DNA from: a virus
Strand: one strand, 5' to 3'
Length of the DNA stretch: 64,000 nt
IMG/VR virus record: IMGVR_UViG_3300033144_001700
Span: 1-64,000 of that record
In this document: piece by piece, positions 10,138 through 18,218 of the stretch
Position numbering within the stretch: position 1 is the first letter of the stretch
Layout: the number at the start of each line of letters is the position of its first letter
Notes under the pieces: model-generated
The model's database searches: none
The model's input: only the letters and a program-made list of their open reading frames with translations
Told to the model about the DNA's origin: nothing
Translations under genes and position numbers: made by a program

Positions 10138-10698
10138 CTACGCCGAGTCTTGCGCCAGGTAATCTCCGAAGCGGCCTTCCGGCGTGGAGACCGAAGAGTC
10201 TTCCATGCACTGCCAGTCCACATCGAGAATCGACTTGTCTTCTCGCGTGTACTCCGGCGACGGGTTGCCGACCTGTACGCACCTGTAAAGCTGAAGCTGC
10301 GCGAAGCCGTTGTAGTGCGGCGACGGGCCTCGAACCAGGATCGCCTTCTGCTGCACTTCGTCACCGGAGCCAAGCGGGAACGCCCGCGTGTTGCCGGTGA
10401 GATCGACAGTCTGCGAGTTGAGGATCATGGCGTACCGCTCGACTGTGATCTCGGCGAGCGAGAACGTGACGTGCAGAGCCTCGTCAACTCGGATGGCCTT
10501 CAAAGGGCCAGTGACCTGATTGACTCGAATCAAGTTGATGTTCTGCTCGTAAGCCGTGACCACGCCGCCCTCAGTCCGCCCGAAACTCAGCCAGTTTCCG
10601 CCAGGTGGATCGGTCGTGATCGATGGAAACGCTTCGCCGACCGGCCCGTAGAAAACCTCGGCTGGCCCTGCGACGATCTCGAATGGTGCTACTGCCAT
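10138..10698 (-). CDS. Major tail (tube) protein
   Basis: 186 residues, ATG at 10698 with an AAAGGAG-type site. The sequence has the alternating beta-strand pattern of tail tube proteins: N-terminal GPAEVFYGPVG, central EALHVTFSLAEITVERYAMI, and late PHYNGFAQLQLYRCVQVG. It lies after the head-tail joining genes and before the chaperone pair and tape measure, the standard siphovirus order. Its single small size, without an Ig-like extension, fits a minimal tube subunit. The assignment rests on gene order and fold-like pattern, not on a catalytic signature. Confidence 0.75.
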   Translation of the reverse strand: MAVAPFEIVAGPAEVFYGPVGEAFPSITTDPPGGNWLSFGRTEGGVVTAYEQNINLIRVNQVTGPLKAIRVDEALHVTFSLAEITVERYAMILNSQTVDLTGNTRAFPLGSGDEVQQKAILVRGPSPHYNGFAQLQLYRCVQVGNPSPEYTREDKSILDVDWQCMEDSSVSTPEGRFGDYLAQDSA

Positions 10699-10748
10699 CG
10701 TCTATCTCCTTTGGTCTGGCCCTGTGGAGCCTGACCGACTATGCGTAC

Positions 10749-11099
10749 CTACTTGGTTGGTCGTGAGCCACGCTTATGCGGTTCTGGCTCGTCTGGTGTC
10801 TCGTCTGGTGTCTCGTCTTTCGGCGGTGGCTTGTAAGCCTTCGGCGGCGTCGCAAGATTCGGCTTCTTTTTCGCTGCCAGCGCTTCCGGCGTCTTGTTCG
10901 GTTCGACCGGAGACGCCACCTGTTCTGCAACCGGTGGAGCGACGTGTCCCTTGCCGTCAGTTGACCAAATCTCCGGTCGTGCCTCGATCAACTTCTTCCC
11001 AACCGCCTCTGACACTTCGCGTGTCTGGCCCGACACCCAACTCGTGCCGCCTTCAGTGAACGAAGCGTTAGGCGCGATCAACGTCAGTTTCATCTCCAA
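10749..11099 (-). CDS. Small virion-region protein with proline/lysine-rich tail
   Basis: 116 residues. The N-terminal about 45 residues (LTLIAPNASFTEGGTSWVSG, then EVSEAVGKKLIEARPEIW) look like a small beta/helix module. The rest is low complexity (PPPKDETPDETPDEPEP) ending in basic residues. Similar small modules are common next to head-tail joining genes, but I cannot name a family. It lies between the terminator-type and tail tube genes. Confidence 0.6.
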   Translation of the reverse strand: MEMKLTLIAPNASFTEGGTSWVSGQTREVSEAVGKKLIEARPEIWSTDGKGHVAPPVAEQVASPVEPNKTPEALAAKKKPNLATPPKAYKPPPKDETPDETPDEPEPHKRGSRPTK

Positions 11100-11105
11100 T
11101 CTCCT

Positions 11106-11549
11106 TTAACTGGCGTCGCCTGTACCGACCAGCACGTCGGCGACTAAAAGTTGCTCCCTGATGTCGTCAGTATCGTCCGCGATTCCTTCATGCGGCCCAC
11201 TAATGATGTTTGAGAAATGCAAGAGGTACGTTGCGCCATCGCTCACGGTTGTCACCTTCGTGCGTCCGCGCTGGTGCAGTATCTGTCGCACCCATCTCTG
11301 CATCTTGTCGCACTCGTACACGCTCGGATGCTGACAGATGATGTCAACGTTCGCACGAATCGTCAAGGTGTACCGCTCCGGTGCTGATAACGGAGACTGT
11401 GAAATCGAGATGCTTCCGGCCTTCTGTTGATCACGGGTAGTCGGCCCGACAACGATTCCACCTTCCGCTAGCTCGCCAGGTGCCTGTGCTTCAAGCAACC
11501 TCTTGACGACCTCTGCGACGCTCGGCAGTGCTGGTGCGACCAACACCAT
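11106..11549 (-). CDS. Probable tail terminator (tail completion) protein
   Basis: 147 residues; its start overlaps the stop of the preceding gene by one base. Third gene in the neck cluster (stopper, gp10-like, terminator) just before the tail tube, where the terminator that caps the tube normally lies. The sequence alternates helix (SVAEVVKRLLEAQA) and beta strands (ERYTLTIRANVDIICQHP) as in the small alpha/beta terminator fold. Assigned from order and pattern. Confidence 0.6.
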   Translation of the reverse strand: MVLVAPALPSVAEVVKRLLEAQAPGELAEGGIVVGPTTRDQQKAGSISISQSPLSAPERYTLTIRANVDIICQHPSVYECDKMQRWVRQILHQRGRTKVTTVSDGATYLLHFSNIISGPHEGIADDTDDIREQLLVADVLVGTGDAS

Positions 11550-11965
11550 CAGGTGATCCCTTCTTGCGCCAGCGCCATCCTGAATCTCGCGCCTGCGCCC
11601 TCGATCGCAACATCGAACGCTGGCTTCATAAACGGGTGAAGTCTTTCTTCGTATTTGGCGTAACTGATCAGCGAGCCGACCAACACCGTGACGACACCGC
11701 CTTTGACGTTGGCGGCGCGCAGTCCTTGGACTTCGCCGTCCTTTGCCACGGCTTCATCGCCCTGTCCTCGGTACTCTTCATCGAACGTGTGGATCGAGCG
11801 TGACAGTGTACCGGTGATCCGGTGAACGCGTATCTTCGCTTCACTGGCGGCGTGCTCAGCAATCGCCAGCGTCGCACGCTCACACGCTCGTGTGACCTCA
11901 CGCGATCTCTTGCCGCCATCCCATCGGATGATCACGCCACCGCCTAGCGGCTGTACAACTGGCAT
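11549..11965 (-). CDS. HK97 gp10-like neck/tail component
   Basis: 138 residues. It contains the typical gp10-like layout: a helix with AIAEHAASEAKIRVHRITGTL, then SRSIHT, a strand region (VVTVLVGSLISYAKYEERLHPFMKPAFD), and a final helix. The motif 'YAKYEE...HPFMKPAFD' is characteristic of HK97-gp10 putative tail-component proteins. It joins head and tail in the neck. It overlaps its neighbours by one base on both sides, so this is a tightly coupled neck operon. Confidence 0.8.
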   Translation of the reverse strand: MPVVQPLGGGVIIRWDGGKRSREVTRACERATLAIAEHAASEAKIRVHRITGTLSRSIHTFDEEYRGQGDEAVAKDGEVQGLRAANVKGGVVTVLVGSLISYAKYEERLHPFMKPAFDVAIEGAGARFRMALAQEGIT

Positions 11966-12336
11966 CAGACCGTACTCGTCTCGACAAACGACTGTGCCAT
12001 CACTTCGTAGTGGTGTCTGCCTATCAAGCCGTCCTGACGTTTGACGTGCAACACATCGATGTCTTTCCCTATCACAGAGCCGGAACTATCTTCGATCCTG
12101 TCGATGTGATCACCTTCCACCAGGTTAGCGTCCGCGCCAACGAAAATCCTGAACTGTAAGAACAGCGTATCGCTGAGACTGTTCGTTGACCTCTCACCTT
12201 CGCCACTCGGCGTGTCCAGGCGGCAACGTACCGCCCGCTCCGGTTGCTCGGACTCAACCGTGCCACCGAACGGATCAATCGACTGGTCAACCGACCTGAC
12301 GTATGCCGTGTGGATTAGAAGGTTCTCGAAGGTCAT
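11965..12336 (-). CDS. Probable head-tail stopper protein
   Basis: 123 residues. Short beta-rich protein (FRIFVGADANLVEGDHIDRI, then DIDVLHVKRQDG) matching the usual size and place of the stopper (SPP1 gp16 / HK97 gp9 class), just before the gp10-like gene. It closes the head exit after packaging. Assigned from position, size and strand pattern. Confidence 0.6.
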   Translation of the reverse strand: MTFENLLIHTAYVRSVDQSIDPFGGTVESEQPERAVRCRLDTPSGEGERSTNSLSDTLFLQFRIFVGADANLVEGDHIDRIEDSSGSVIGKDIDVLHVKRQDGLIGRHHYEVMAQSFVETSTV

Positions 12337-12342
12337 CTCAGT

Positions 12343-12696
12343 CTACCTCGACGGCGGCTCGAACACTGCTATCGTTGCGTCGGCGAAGTCTTCCCAATCA
12401 ACGTACACCTTGCCGATGTCGGCACCGCTGTTCTGGTTGTAGAGGTCAGGCGGGAACGGCCCGATCAACCGTTCAGTTGTCGCTGGAACGGAGACAACCT
12501 TATCGGCGATCCCCTGTCCGTCAACCTCTAACGGCGTCTGGAACGTTACCGTCTTCGCCGCCACATCAGCGTTGTTCACGATAATGAACGTCCGACCGGT
12601 GTTGATGAACATATTCCCATCGGTGTCTGCTGCCGCGAGCGTTGTCGCTATCCCGCTCTTCGACAATCCAGTGGCTACTGTATTTGCTCTGACCAT
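12343..12696 (-). CDS. Small beta-rich structural protein, paralog 1
   Basis: 117 residues. It is a clear paralog of the next gene upstream (shared SGIATTLAAA/TDGNMF, GRTF..VNNADVAAKT, TTERLIGPFPP, DFADAT.AVFEP). The pattern of short beta strands with a GPFPP turn is common in small proteins found among phage head genes, possibly capsid decoration or spike subunits (inference). It has its own ribosome site and lies in the neck cluster. Confidence 0.7.
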   Translation of the reverse strand: MVRANTVATGLSKSGIATTLAAADTDGNMFINTGRTFIIVNNADVAAKTVTFQTPLEVDGQGIADKVVSVPATTERLIGPFPPDLYNQNSGADIGKVYVDWEDFADATIAVFEPPSR

Positions 12697-12724
12697 GCTC
12701 TCTCACTCCTTTGGGTTTACCGGT

Positions 12725-13069
12725 CTATGGCTCGAAGACTGCGAGTGTGGCGTCAGCGAAGTCCTCGAAATCGATGTAAACTCGACCGGCATCTGCACCG
12801 CCGACTTGGTTGTACGTGGCCGGTGGGAACGGCCCGATCAACCGTTCAGTTGTCGCGGCGACGCTAATGATCAACTCGTCCACCAGGTTACCGCCCTCTG
12901 TTCGTGGCGTCTGGAAAGTGAATGTCTTCGCGGCTACGTCGGCGTTGTTCACAACGACGAATGTCCGGCCTGAGTTGTCGAACATATTCCCATCGGTGTG
13001 AGCGGCGGCGAGCGTCGTGGCGATACCGGCGATCGACAGCTTGGTCGATGCGATCAGGGTTCTTACCAT
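12725..13069 (-). CDS. Small beta-rich structural protein, paralog 2
   Basis: 114 residues, tandem paralog of the gene at 12343-12696, with roughly half its residues identical by eye. The two genes differ mostly in the middle region (EGGNLVDELIISVAATTER). The start ATG overlaps the stop of the head-tail connector gene by one base. Being an adjacent duplicate, it probably arose by tandem gene duplication. The two may form a heteromeric or two-site virion component; function unknown. Confidence 0.7.
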   Translation of the reverse strand: MVRTLIASTKLSIAGIATTLAAAHTDGNMFDNSGRTFVVVNNADVAAKTFTFQTPRTEGGNLVDELIISVAATTERLIGPFPPATYNQVGGADAGRVYIDFEDFADATLAVFEP

Positions 13070-13713
13070 TAGGTGCTCCTTATCGCATAGCGTCGGTGCT
13101 GTTGAACCGCGCTCTGCGCACTGGACGGGAAGTCCTCAGACTGCTCGTCATCACTGTTAATCGTGTAGCTGTACGATCCCAAACGCTCGCTCTTCAAGTT
13201 GCTCGCGTCAGTCGTACTCCGTGTGTACTTGAAAGCTGCGATCGCGGCGACAGCATCGCGCACGTCCGCTGGTACCGCCGCTGCGTTAGGCGTGTAAGCG
13301 ACCTCAACACGAGCGGCCTGACGCGCACGCGTTCTGACCTGTGCGCCTGACAGCCCCACCACATCAGCGGTCGTGATGCGGATCAGCCGGATACGTGTAT
13401 CGCCCCACCGATCTGTCTCGATCGCGTAGTTGGTGTCTGCTATCAGCGATTCGCCGATGCTGCCGGACGCGTAGAACAGCGTCACAACGACAGCGGACGG
13501 CGATCGGTTCTTCAGCCAAAGCGTCTCGTCATCGCGGACGTTGTAGAACGTCTCCGTAACGGTACCGCTCGCGTCATAGTTGGTGCCGGTAGCGTTCGCC
13601 CACCACGCCTCAGCAGCCGCCAGCGCCTTGACAAGATCGTCCTCGAAAGGATCGCCCTCATCGCTATGGCGTTTCAGCAGCCGCTTGATGTCTTCGATCG
13701 TGGCGAGTGCCAT
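13069..13713 (-). CDS. Head-tail connector/adaptor protein
   Basis: 214 residues. The N-terminus (MALATIEDIKRLLKRHSDE, then a helix AAAEAWWANATG) and the C-terminal helix ending in basic residues fit the gp6/gp15-type adaptor family that binds below the portal. The central part is a beta insertion (VRDDETLWLKNRSPSAVVV). Position between the capsid cluster and the stopper supports this. The family is recognised from architecture and gene order. Confidence 0.7.
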   Translation of the reverse strand: MALATIEDIKRLLKRHSDEGDPFEDDLVKALAAAEAWWANATGTNYDASGTVTETFYNVRDDETLWLKNRSPSAVVVTLFYASGSIGESLIADTNYAIETDRWGDTRIRLIRITTADVVGLSGAQVRTRARQAARVEVAYTPNAAAVPADVRDAVAAIAAFKYTRSTTDASNLKSERLGSYSYTINSDDEQSEDFPSSAQSAVQQHRRYAIRST

Positions 13714-13716
13714 CGT

Positions 13717-14109
13717 CTAGAATCCGTCTTCGCTATCGATGATCACAGTTATCGACACAACTTTCGAGTCGCCGCCTTGATCGATCGTGAGTAGCAAATG
13801 ACCACCGACCAAGTTGTAGTCGAACTCACCGTCTGTGAGTGTGCCGGAAATGTCGGTGCCGCCTTCGTCTTGAACAAGGGACTTCACTTGCTTGATCCCA
13901 ACGTCTGTGTTGACATCGGTCAACGTGACCAGGTTGCGTGTGCCTGACGGCGCTGGCATCACGCAGTCTAGCGTCAAGTCAGTCCCTGCCGGAGACGTTG
14001 CATCGTAGTTAACCGCAAAGCCGATGAACTTGCCCCACGGGATTCCCTTGGTCGCGGTGCCGTCGCCATCGGCGTCGGTCGTGACTTCAAGTTCGTAAAC
14101 GCGGAGCAT
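13717..14109 (-). CDS. Small beta-sandwich virion-region protein
   Basis: 130 residues, nearly all beta by pattern (TDLTLDCVMPAPSGTRNLVT, later HLLLTIDQGGDSKVVSITVI). Its start overlaps the stop of the gene before. It ends in VIIDSEDGF. Similar proteins occur among head genes of other phages and may be decoration proteins, but no specific family is recognised. Confidence 0.6.
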   Translation of the reverse strand: MLRVYELEVTTDADGDGTATKGIPWGKFIGFAVNYDATSPAGTDLTLDCVMPAPSGTRNLVTLTDVNTDVGIKQVKSLVQDEGGTDISGTLTDGEFDYNLVGGHLLLTIDQGGDSKVVSITVIIDSEDGF

Positions 14110-14843
14110 TACGAGCTAGCCTTCCGCGACCGGCGTCCGCGCTTGCCCTTTTTCTTAGGGGCTGGCAGATCGTCGGTTGTCATCGTCCCGGTTTTTGCGT
14201 TCGGAGACTCACGCCCTTCAAACGGCTTGTCGTAGTCTTCAGCGGCTTCCCGCTCAGAGAGTGCGTCAGCAGCGCTCTCGGCTTCTTCATCATCCCCATC
14301 ACCAGCGCCACCGTCTGCATCAGCATCGTCGGGTGATACGACGGTCTCGGTGGCGGCGTCCGCGCCGGTATCACTGGTCGTGGCTGAGTCCTCAGCACCA
14401 TCGTCTTCAGCCTCTCCCTTGCTGTTGTCAGCAACAAGCTCGCCCAACTCTTCCGGTATCTCTAGTTCCGGTTCAGGGAAGTCCTGCGGGTCAAACACCT
14501 GACCGTGCGCCCTCAACTCGTGAGCGTCGCGAGTACCAGGCGTGCCAAGCGCCCACATCGTACACTCGAATCCCGGCACGCCGCGTTGTGCCAAGTCCTT
14601 GTACCGACACTCAAATCCCTTGCCGTGCTGTCGTGCGTTCGCACTGGCTTCGTACAGTACGGTCTCACGCTCCGTAGCTTCGTCGTCGGTGATCTTCCGG
14701 ACTTGAACACCGAAGACCACGCGCCGCGCCGCTGCGACCAACGCGGCATCTTCGACAATGTAAAGGCCGGGTTGAAACCGGTGCTTATCGTAGCCCCACC
14801 GGTTCAGCTTGTCGCTGACCTCTAGTTCGTACTTCTGTGCCAT
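14109..14843 (-). CDS. Virion-region protein with acidic linker and basic tail
   Basis: 244 residues in three parts. Residues 1-120 are an ordered domain (YELEVSDKLNRWGYDKHRFQ; two Cys at FECRYKD and FECTMW). Residues 120-200 are a strongly acidic Ala/Asp/Glu linker. The C-terminus is basic (KKKGKRGRRSRKAS). The acidic-to-basic layout suggests a protein that meets DNA or packs against a charged surface. It lies between the decoration-like and head-tail genes. No family recognised. Confidence 0.6.
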   Translation of the reverse strand: MAQKYELEVSDKLNRWGYDKHRFQPGLYIVEDAALVAAARRVVFGVQVRKITDDEATERETVLYEASANARQHGKGFECRYKDLAQRGVPGFECTMWALGTPGTRDAHELRAHGQVFDPQDFPEPELEIPEELGELVADNSKGEAEDDGAEDSATTSDTGADAATETVVSPDDADADGGAGDGDDEEAESAADALSEREAAEDYDKPFEGRESPNAKTGTMTTDDLPAPKKKGKRGRRSRKASS

Positions 14844-14878
14844 CGTTGTCTATCTCCTTTCGAGTATGACCGGACGGC

Positions 14879-15904
14879 TTATCCGATTGCGAGGATGTGA
14901 ATGGTGTCGGTCGTGGCCCAATCGATAGTGCCACCATTTTCGAGCAAGATGGCGTCGGGGAAATCGCCGGAACCGGCGATCACTGTGGTCGCGCCGCCCC
15001 ATAGCTGAGTCGCGTTCGCTGCGGCAGTTTCCTTCTGGATGCCAGTCGCGGTGACCTTGACCTGTACGTGGACGAACACCGGAGTGAAGTCCACCGGGAA
15101 GATCATCTCTGCCGCCGTGACCTCTGCCGCTGTCGGCACACGCGTGAGCGCGACGATCTGACGCGACACCGGATCGGCACCGCCAGCCAGCGCCACTGCA
15201 TCGAAGACGTTGGTCGCTCCATTGAACGTCTCGGTCGTGGCCAAAGCCAGCACACCGATCGCCCTAGCTGCGATCACCAGGTCGTTGTCGTTGCGGCCCA
15301 AGGCGGTGACCAGTCCAGCCTGATCGGACTGAATGAACCGCGCGGGATTGGTCACGCCATCGACGGCGCTGATCGCTCCATCGTTGATGATCGCCGCAAG
15401 CGCGTCAGTGAAGAGCGCTGCTGTGAGACCGGCAGCGTTTGTCGGGACGCTGATCCTGTCAACCGGTCGAGCGTTCGACTGGTTGATCGTGGTCGTGTCA
15501 ACGTGTGTTGCGGCTGTCGTGCCTGCCCAACCACGGATGACCGTGAACCGTGCGTTCTCAGCAGCGGCTCCGATGTTCTGAATCGCTGTGACAAGCAACC
15601 ACTCCGTCTCGACTTCAAGGATGTCACCCACGAGGACAGGGATCGCCCAAACGCCAACGTCCGCCAGGATGAACGTCTGGTCGTCAGTCATGCCGCCGAC
15701 TTGTTCGACTTCCTGCGCCGTGTCGGTGTCGATGATATCGACCTCGAACACGTCAGTGCCGATGGTAACTGTGTCGCCGTCAACGACATCCTCTTCGACG
15801 CGCATGATGCCGACCGCTCGTTCGCCTACGTCGTTCAGCAGAGCGCGGAGGTTGTTCAAACGTGCAAAACCTCGACCGAAGTCGAAGGTCAGTGCCTTAC
15901 TCAT
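14879..15904 (-). CDS. Capsid-associated structural protein of unknown family
   Basis: 341 residues with an AAAGGAG-type site 10 bases before the ATG. Follows the major capsid gene, where decoration, cement or head-fibre proteins are found. The chain is beta-rich with many Val/Thr/Asp (VVDGDTVTIGTDVFEVDIID) and helical pieces (GLTAALFTDALAAIIND). It has no cysteine and no catalytic motif. Part of the structural operon by spacing. Confidence 0.65.
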   Translation of the reverse strand: MSKALTFDFGRGFARLNNLRALLNDVGERAVGIMRVEEDVVDGDTVTIGTDVFEVDIIDTDTAQEVEQVGGMTDDQTFILADVGVWAIPVLVGDILEVETEWLLVTAIQNIGAAAENARFTVIRGWAGTTAATHVDTTTINQSNARPVDRISVPTNAAGLTAALFTDALAAIINDGAISAVDGVTNPARFIQSDQAGLVTALGRNDNDLVIAARAIGVLALATTETFNGATNVFDAVALAGGADPVSRQIVALTRVPTAAEVTAAEMIFPVDFTPVFVHVQVKVTATGIQKETAAANATQLWGGATTVIAGSGDFPDAILLENGGTIDWATTDTIHILAIG

Positions 15905-16003
15905 TTTCTGTGCTCCTTTCGAGCCGCACCGTTATGGTGCCTGTTTCTCGGCTGACCCCTAAAGGTCGCCAGTCCGTTTGGTTGTTTGCTGATTGTGGTG
16001 ATC

Positions 16004-16044
16004 GGTGCGCCGGTAGCCGAAGGAGATCAAACTACCGGCGCACC
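16004..16044 (-). terminator. 13-bp stem-loop between major capsid and next gene
   Basis: GGTGCGCCGGTAG and CTACCGGCGCACC form a perfect 13-bp stem with a 15-base loop in the 159-bp gap after the major capsid gene. There is no run of T after it on the minus strand. It may be a weak terminator or a 3' stabiliser that lets the capsid message be more abundant than the downstream genes. Confidence 0.6.
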
Positions 16045-16063
16045 TATAACCTTAGCCGTACCT

Positions 16064-17014
16064 CTATGGCTCCACGTTGACGTTGGTGGCGATTGCGGTC
16101 GCCTCCGGAACGGCAAGTGCCGGAGCAACACGACTGTTCAGGATGAAGCTCGTCACGCCCTCACGAGGATCGCGGTACGTCTCCATCTTGATCATCCGCT
16201 GGAATCCGGCGTACAGGTTGCTCTTGTGGGTCAAGAGAACCTGTGCGGTGTCCGGTGATCCGGCTGTGATCGGGAAGTTCGCGACTCCCTTGATCAAGAT
16301 GCCTTGGTACCGAAGCTCGTTGACGCCGACCAGCGACAGGTCGCCCAACGGCGTGCCACGAGCGGCCAGCTTGTCGCGGTACGTCTCGACCAAACGGCGA
16401 GGTGCGTAGTACCTCATGTTGGCCATATCGCGCTTGAACCGATCGGGGATGTCCACGAGCAAGCGCTTGAACGTGGCCTGATAGTCCTGACCGTTGGCTG
16501 TGGCGTCGAAAACGTTGCCGCCTGCGCCCTGTGCCAGCACGATCCATCCATCCGCCAGGGCGAGGAACGTGTCACCACTGTTCTCGTCGCCTGCGATGAA
16601 AAGCTCTTCGATGTCGCGGCCAGCGGCCTCGGCGATCATCGTCATTATCGTGTCGCCGAACCCCTGCTGTTCGACTTGATCCTCGAAGACCTCATCGGAA
16701 ATCGGAACCTCACCACGGATCAAGACGCTGTTCATCTCGACCAGGCCAGTCGAACCCGCCTCGCGGTCGCCGTCTACGAGACGCGTGGCCTCAGTACCGG
16801 CGTGCATGATGCGGTTGCCGAACTCGATCTTCGATTCCTGCCACTGCGGTGCGTTGTTCTTGATCGTGCGCACGTCAGAGAGCATATCCTGCGGTGTGAT
16901 CGCGATCCGCAGGAACTCATCGATCTGCTCAATCGCCAACGGCGCTTCACCGGCACCACCGAAGTCGGTCGTGTCCATCGTCGCCTTGGCAAGCAAGTCT
17001 TTGTTGTTAATCAT
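16064..17014 (-). CDS. Major capsid protein, HK97 fold
   Basis: 316 residues. Layout matches HK97-type capsid proteins of this size: N-arm, then E-loop region (EFGNRIMHAGTEATRLVDGD), a long spine helix area (IPISDEVFEDQVEQQGFGDT and GRDIEELFIAGDE), A-domain (NMRYYAPRRLVETYRDKLA, then GTPLGDLSL) and C-terminal strand (REGVTSFILNSRVAPALAVP). The scaffold-like gene and prohead protease lie directly before it, as expected. The short N-terminal region fits separate scaffold and protease genes. The start ATG has a GGGAG-type site upstream. It is isolated from downstream genes by a stem-loop. Confidence 0.9.
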   Translation of the reverse strand: MINNKDLLAKATMDTTDFGGAGEAPLAIEQIDEFLRIAITPQDMLSDVRTIKNNAPQWQESKIEFGNRIMHAGTEATRLVDGDREAGSTGLVEMNSVLIRGEVPISDEVFEDQVEQQGFGDTIMTMIAEAAGRDIEELFIAGDENSGDTFLALADGWIVLAQGAGGNVFDATANGQDYQATFKRLLVDIPDRFKRDMANMRYYAPRRLVETYRDKLAARGTPLGDLSLVGVNELRYQGILIKGVANFPITAGSPDTAQVLLTHKSNLYAGFQRMIKMETYRDPREGVTSFILNSRVAPALAVPEATAIATNVNVEP

Positions 17015-17050
17015 TAAACGTGATCTCCCTTCAGAGAATTTGGTGACTGA

Positions 17051-17515
17051 CTAGGTCAGTCGGACTTTGCCGCCTGTGCGCATCCGCTTGACCGCACTGT
17101 CGAAGATGCCGGAGCCGACCCTGCTCTTTTCGAGCTTCTTGTCGCCCTTGTCGCCGTCCTGCTCGTCGTCATCGCCGCGTGACTGGCGGATGCCGAAAGC
17201 CTTCTCCATCACCGCAAGGCGGTCGATGGTCTTGTCCAGAGCCTCGCGGTTGGTCTCGCCGTCAACGATGACCTCGGCCATCTTCGCGACGATCTCGCCA
17301 GGTTTGGTGTCGGTCGCCTCGTCAGCCGGAACCAAGAGCTTTTCGATCGCGGTCATTCGCGTACCGAAGTCCTCTAGGCCTTTGACGATCTTGTCCGCCG
17401 TCTCTTTCGAGATGCCTGCGCCGGACTTGTCCCCATCGTCGTCGTCGTCGCCCTTCTTGTTCAGGGCGTCGCTGAACGATGCAGAAAGCTCTTTCAGCAT
17501 TTCCTCGAACTTCAT
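17051..17515 (-). CDS. Probable capsid scaffolding protein
   Basis: 154 residues, highly charged and helical: DDDDDGDKSG acidic patch near residue 25, then helix ETADKIVKGLEDFGTRMTA, and a basic C-terminus (SRVGSGIFDSAVKRMRTGGK). Lies between the prohead protease and the major capsid gene, the standard place for a scaffold. Scaffolds have poor sequence conservation, so the call rests on position and composition. The basic tail would be the capsid-binding end. Confidence 0.65.
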   Translation of the reverse strand: MKFEEMLKELSASFSDALNKKGDDDDDGDKSGAGISKETADKIVKGLEDFGTRMTAIEKLLVPADEATDTKPGEIVAKMAEVIVDGETNREALDKTIDRLAVMEKAFGIRQSRGDDDEQDGDKGDKKLEKSRVGSGIFDSAVKRMRTGGKVRLT

Positions 17516-17570
17516 CGCTGTCCTTTCCTTCCCGTTGTTTCTCTAGGCTAGGTTGGTGCTGTGGTTCGTT

Positions 17571-18218
17571 CTAAGCGCTCTCAGCGCTCGCCGCCGCTGC
17601 CTCAGCCAACTTGCCCTCGTACTCCTTGTTGAGCGCCTTGACGCTCTCCTTGAAGCTGCTGGCCAGCTTAGACACCGCCGACTGGAAGCCGTCTTTCTTC
17701 TCGGCCTTGGTCGCCTTCGATTTGACGATCACGCCGACCTCTTCAACGAAGTCAGGCCAGTGCGCTTCCATCGCCTTCGCTGTGACGTACTCTTCCTGTG
17801 CCTCGGCTTCCTTGTCACCGAAGAGTTTGATCATCCGCCCCAGGCGAGCGATCAGTCCCGACTTCTGAGCCGGTTCGTCGTCCTTGGTGAAGCCTTCCGA
17901 CTTCAACCACTCAGCGACCTTCGCCGCAGCGCTCTTGACTGACGCCGGAGCCTTGGCGAGATTGGCGCTGGAAAGAGCGCGAGCCAAACCCGCGTTCTTC
18001 TCAACGTTCTCGTCAGAACTCTTCATCAACGCGTCTAGAGCCTCAGCGTCGAGCTTATCTGCCACTCCCGTTGCTCCTTTCACCAATTCAATCCAGCCTT
18101 CCTCTTCATTAGCCGGATGATCTACACCACTCGTTTCTTTCCAGAGGATGTCTGCCAAACCGCGCATCGGTCGCCGCGAGAAGAATCCAGTCGTGTTCCC
18201 GCCGCTTGCTTTGTTCAT
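17571..18218 (-). CDS. Protease-partner / scaffold-like protein
   Basis: 215 residues with the start chosen at an ATG that overlaps the TGA of the protease gene (ATGA). The N-terminus carries the segment DILWKETSGVDHPANEEEGW, which in XkdF-type prohead proteases usually follows the catalytic domain in the same chain. Here the protein appears divided into two coupled genes. The rest is a long helical, Lys/Ala/Glu-rich region typical of scaffold (about residues 60-215). Likely a scaffold or protease companion removed during capsid maturation. Confidence 0.6.
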   Translation of the reverse strand: MNKASGGNTTGFFSRRPMRGLADILWKETSGVDHPANEEEGWIELVKGATGVADKLDAEALDALMKSSDENVEKNAGLARALSSANLAKAPASVKSAAAKVAEWLKSEGFTKDDEPAQKSGLIARLGRMIKLFGDKEAEAQEEYVTAKAMEAHWPDFVEEVGVIVKSKATKAEKKDGFQSAVSKLASSFKESVKALNKEYEGKLAEAAAASAESA

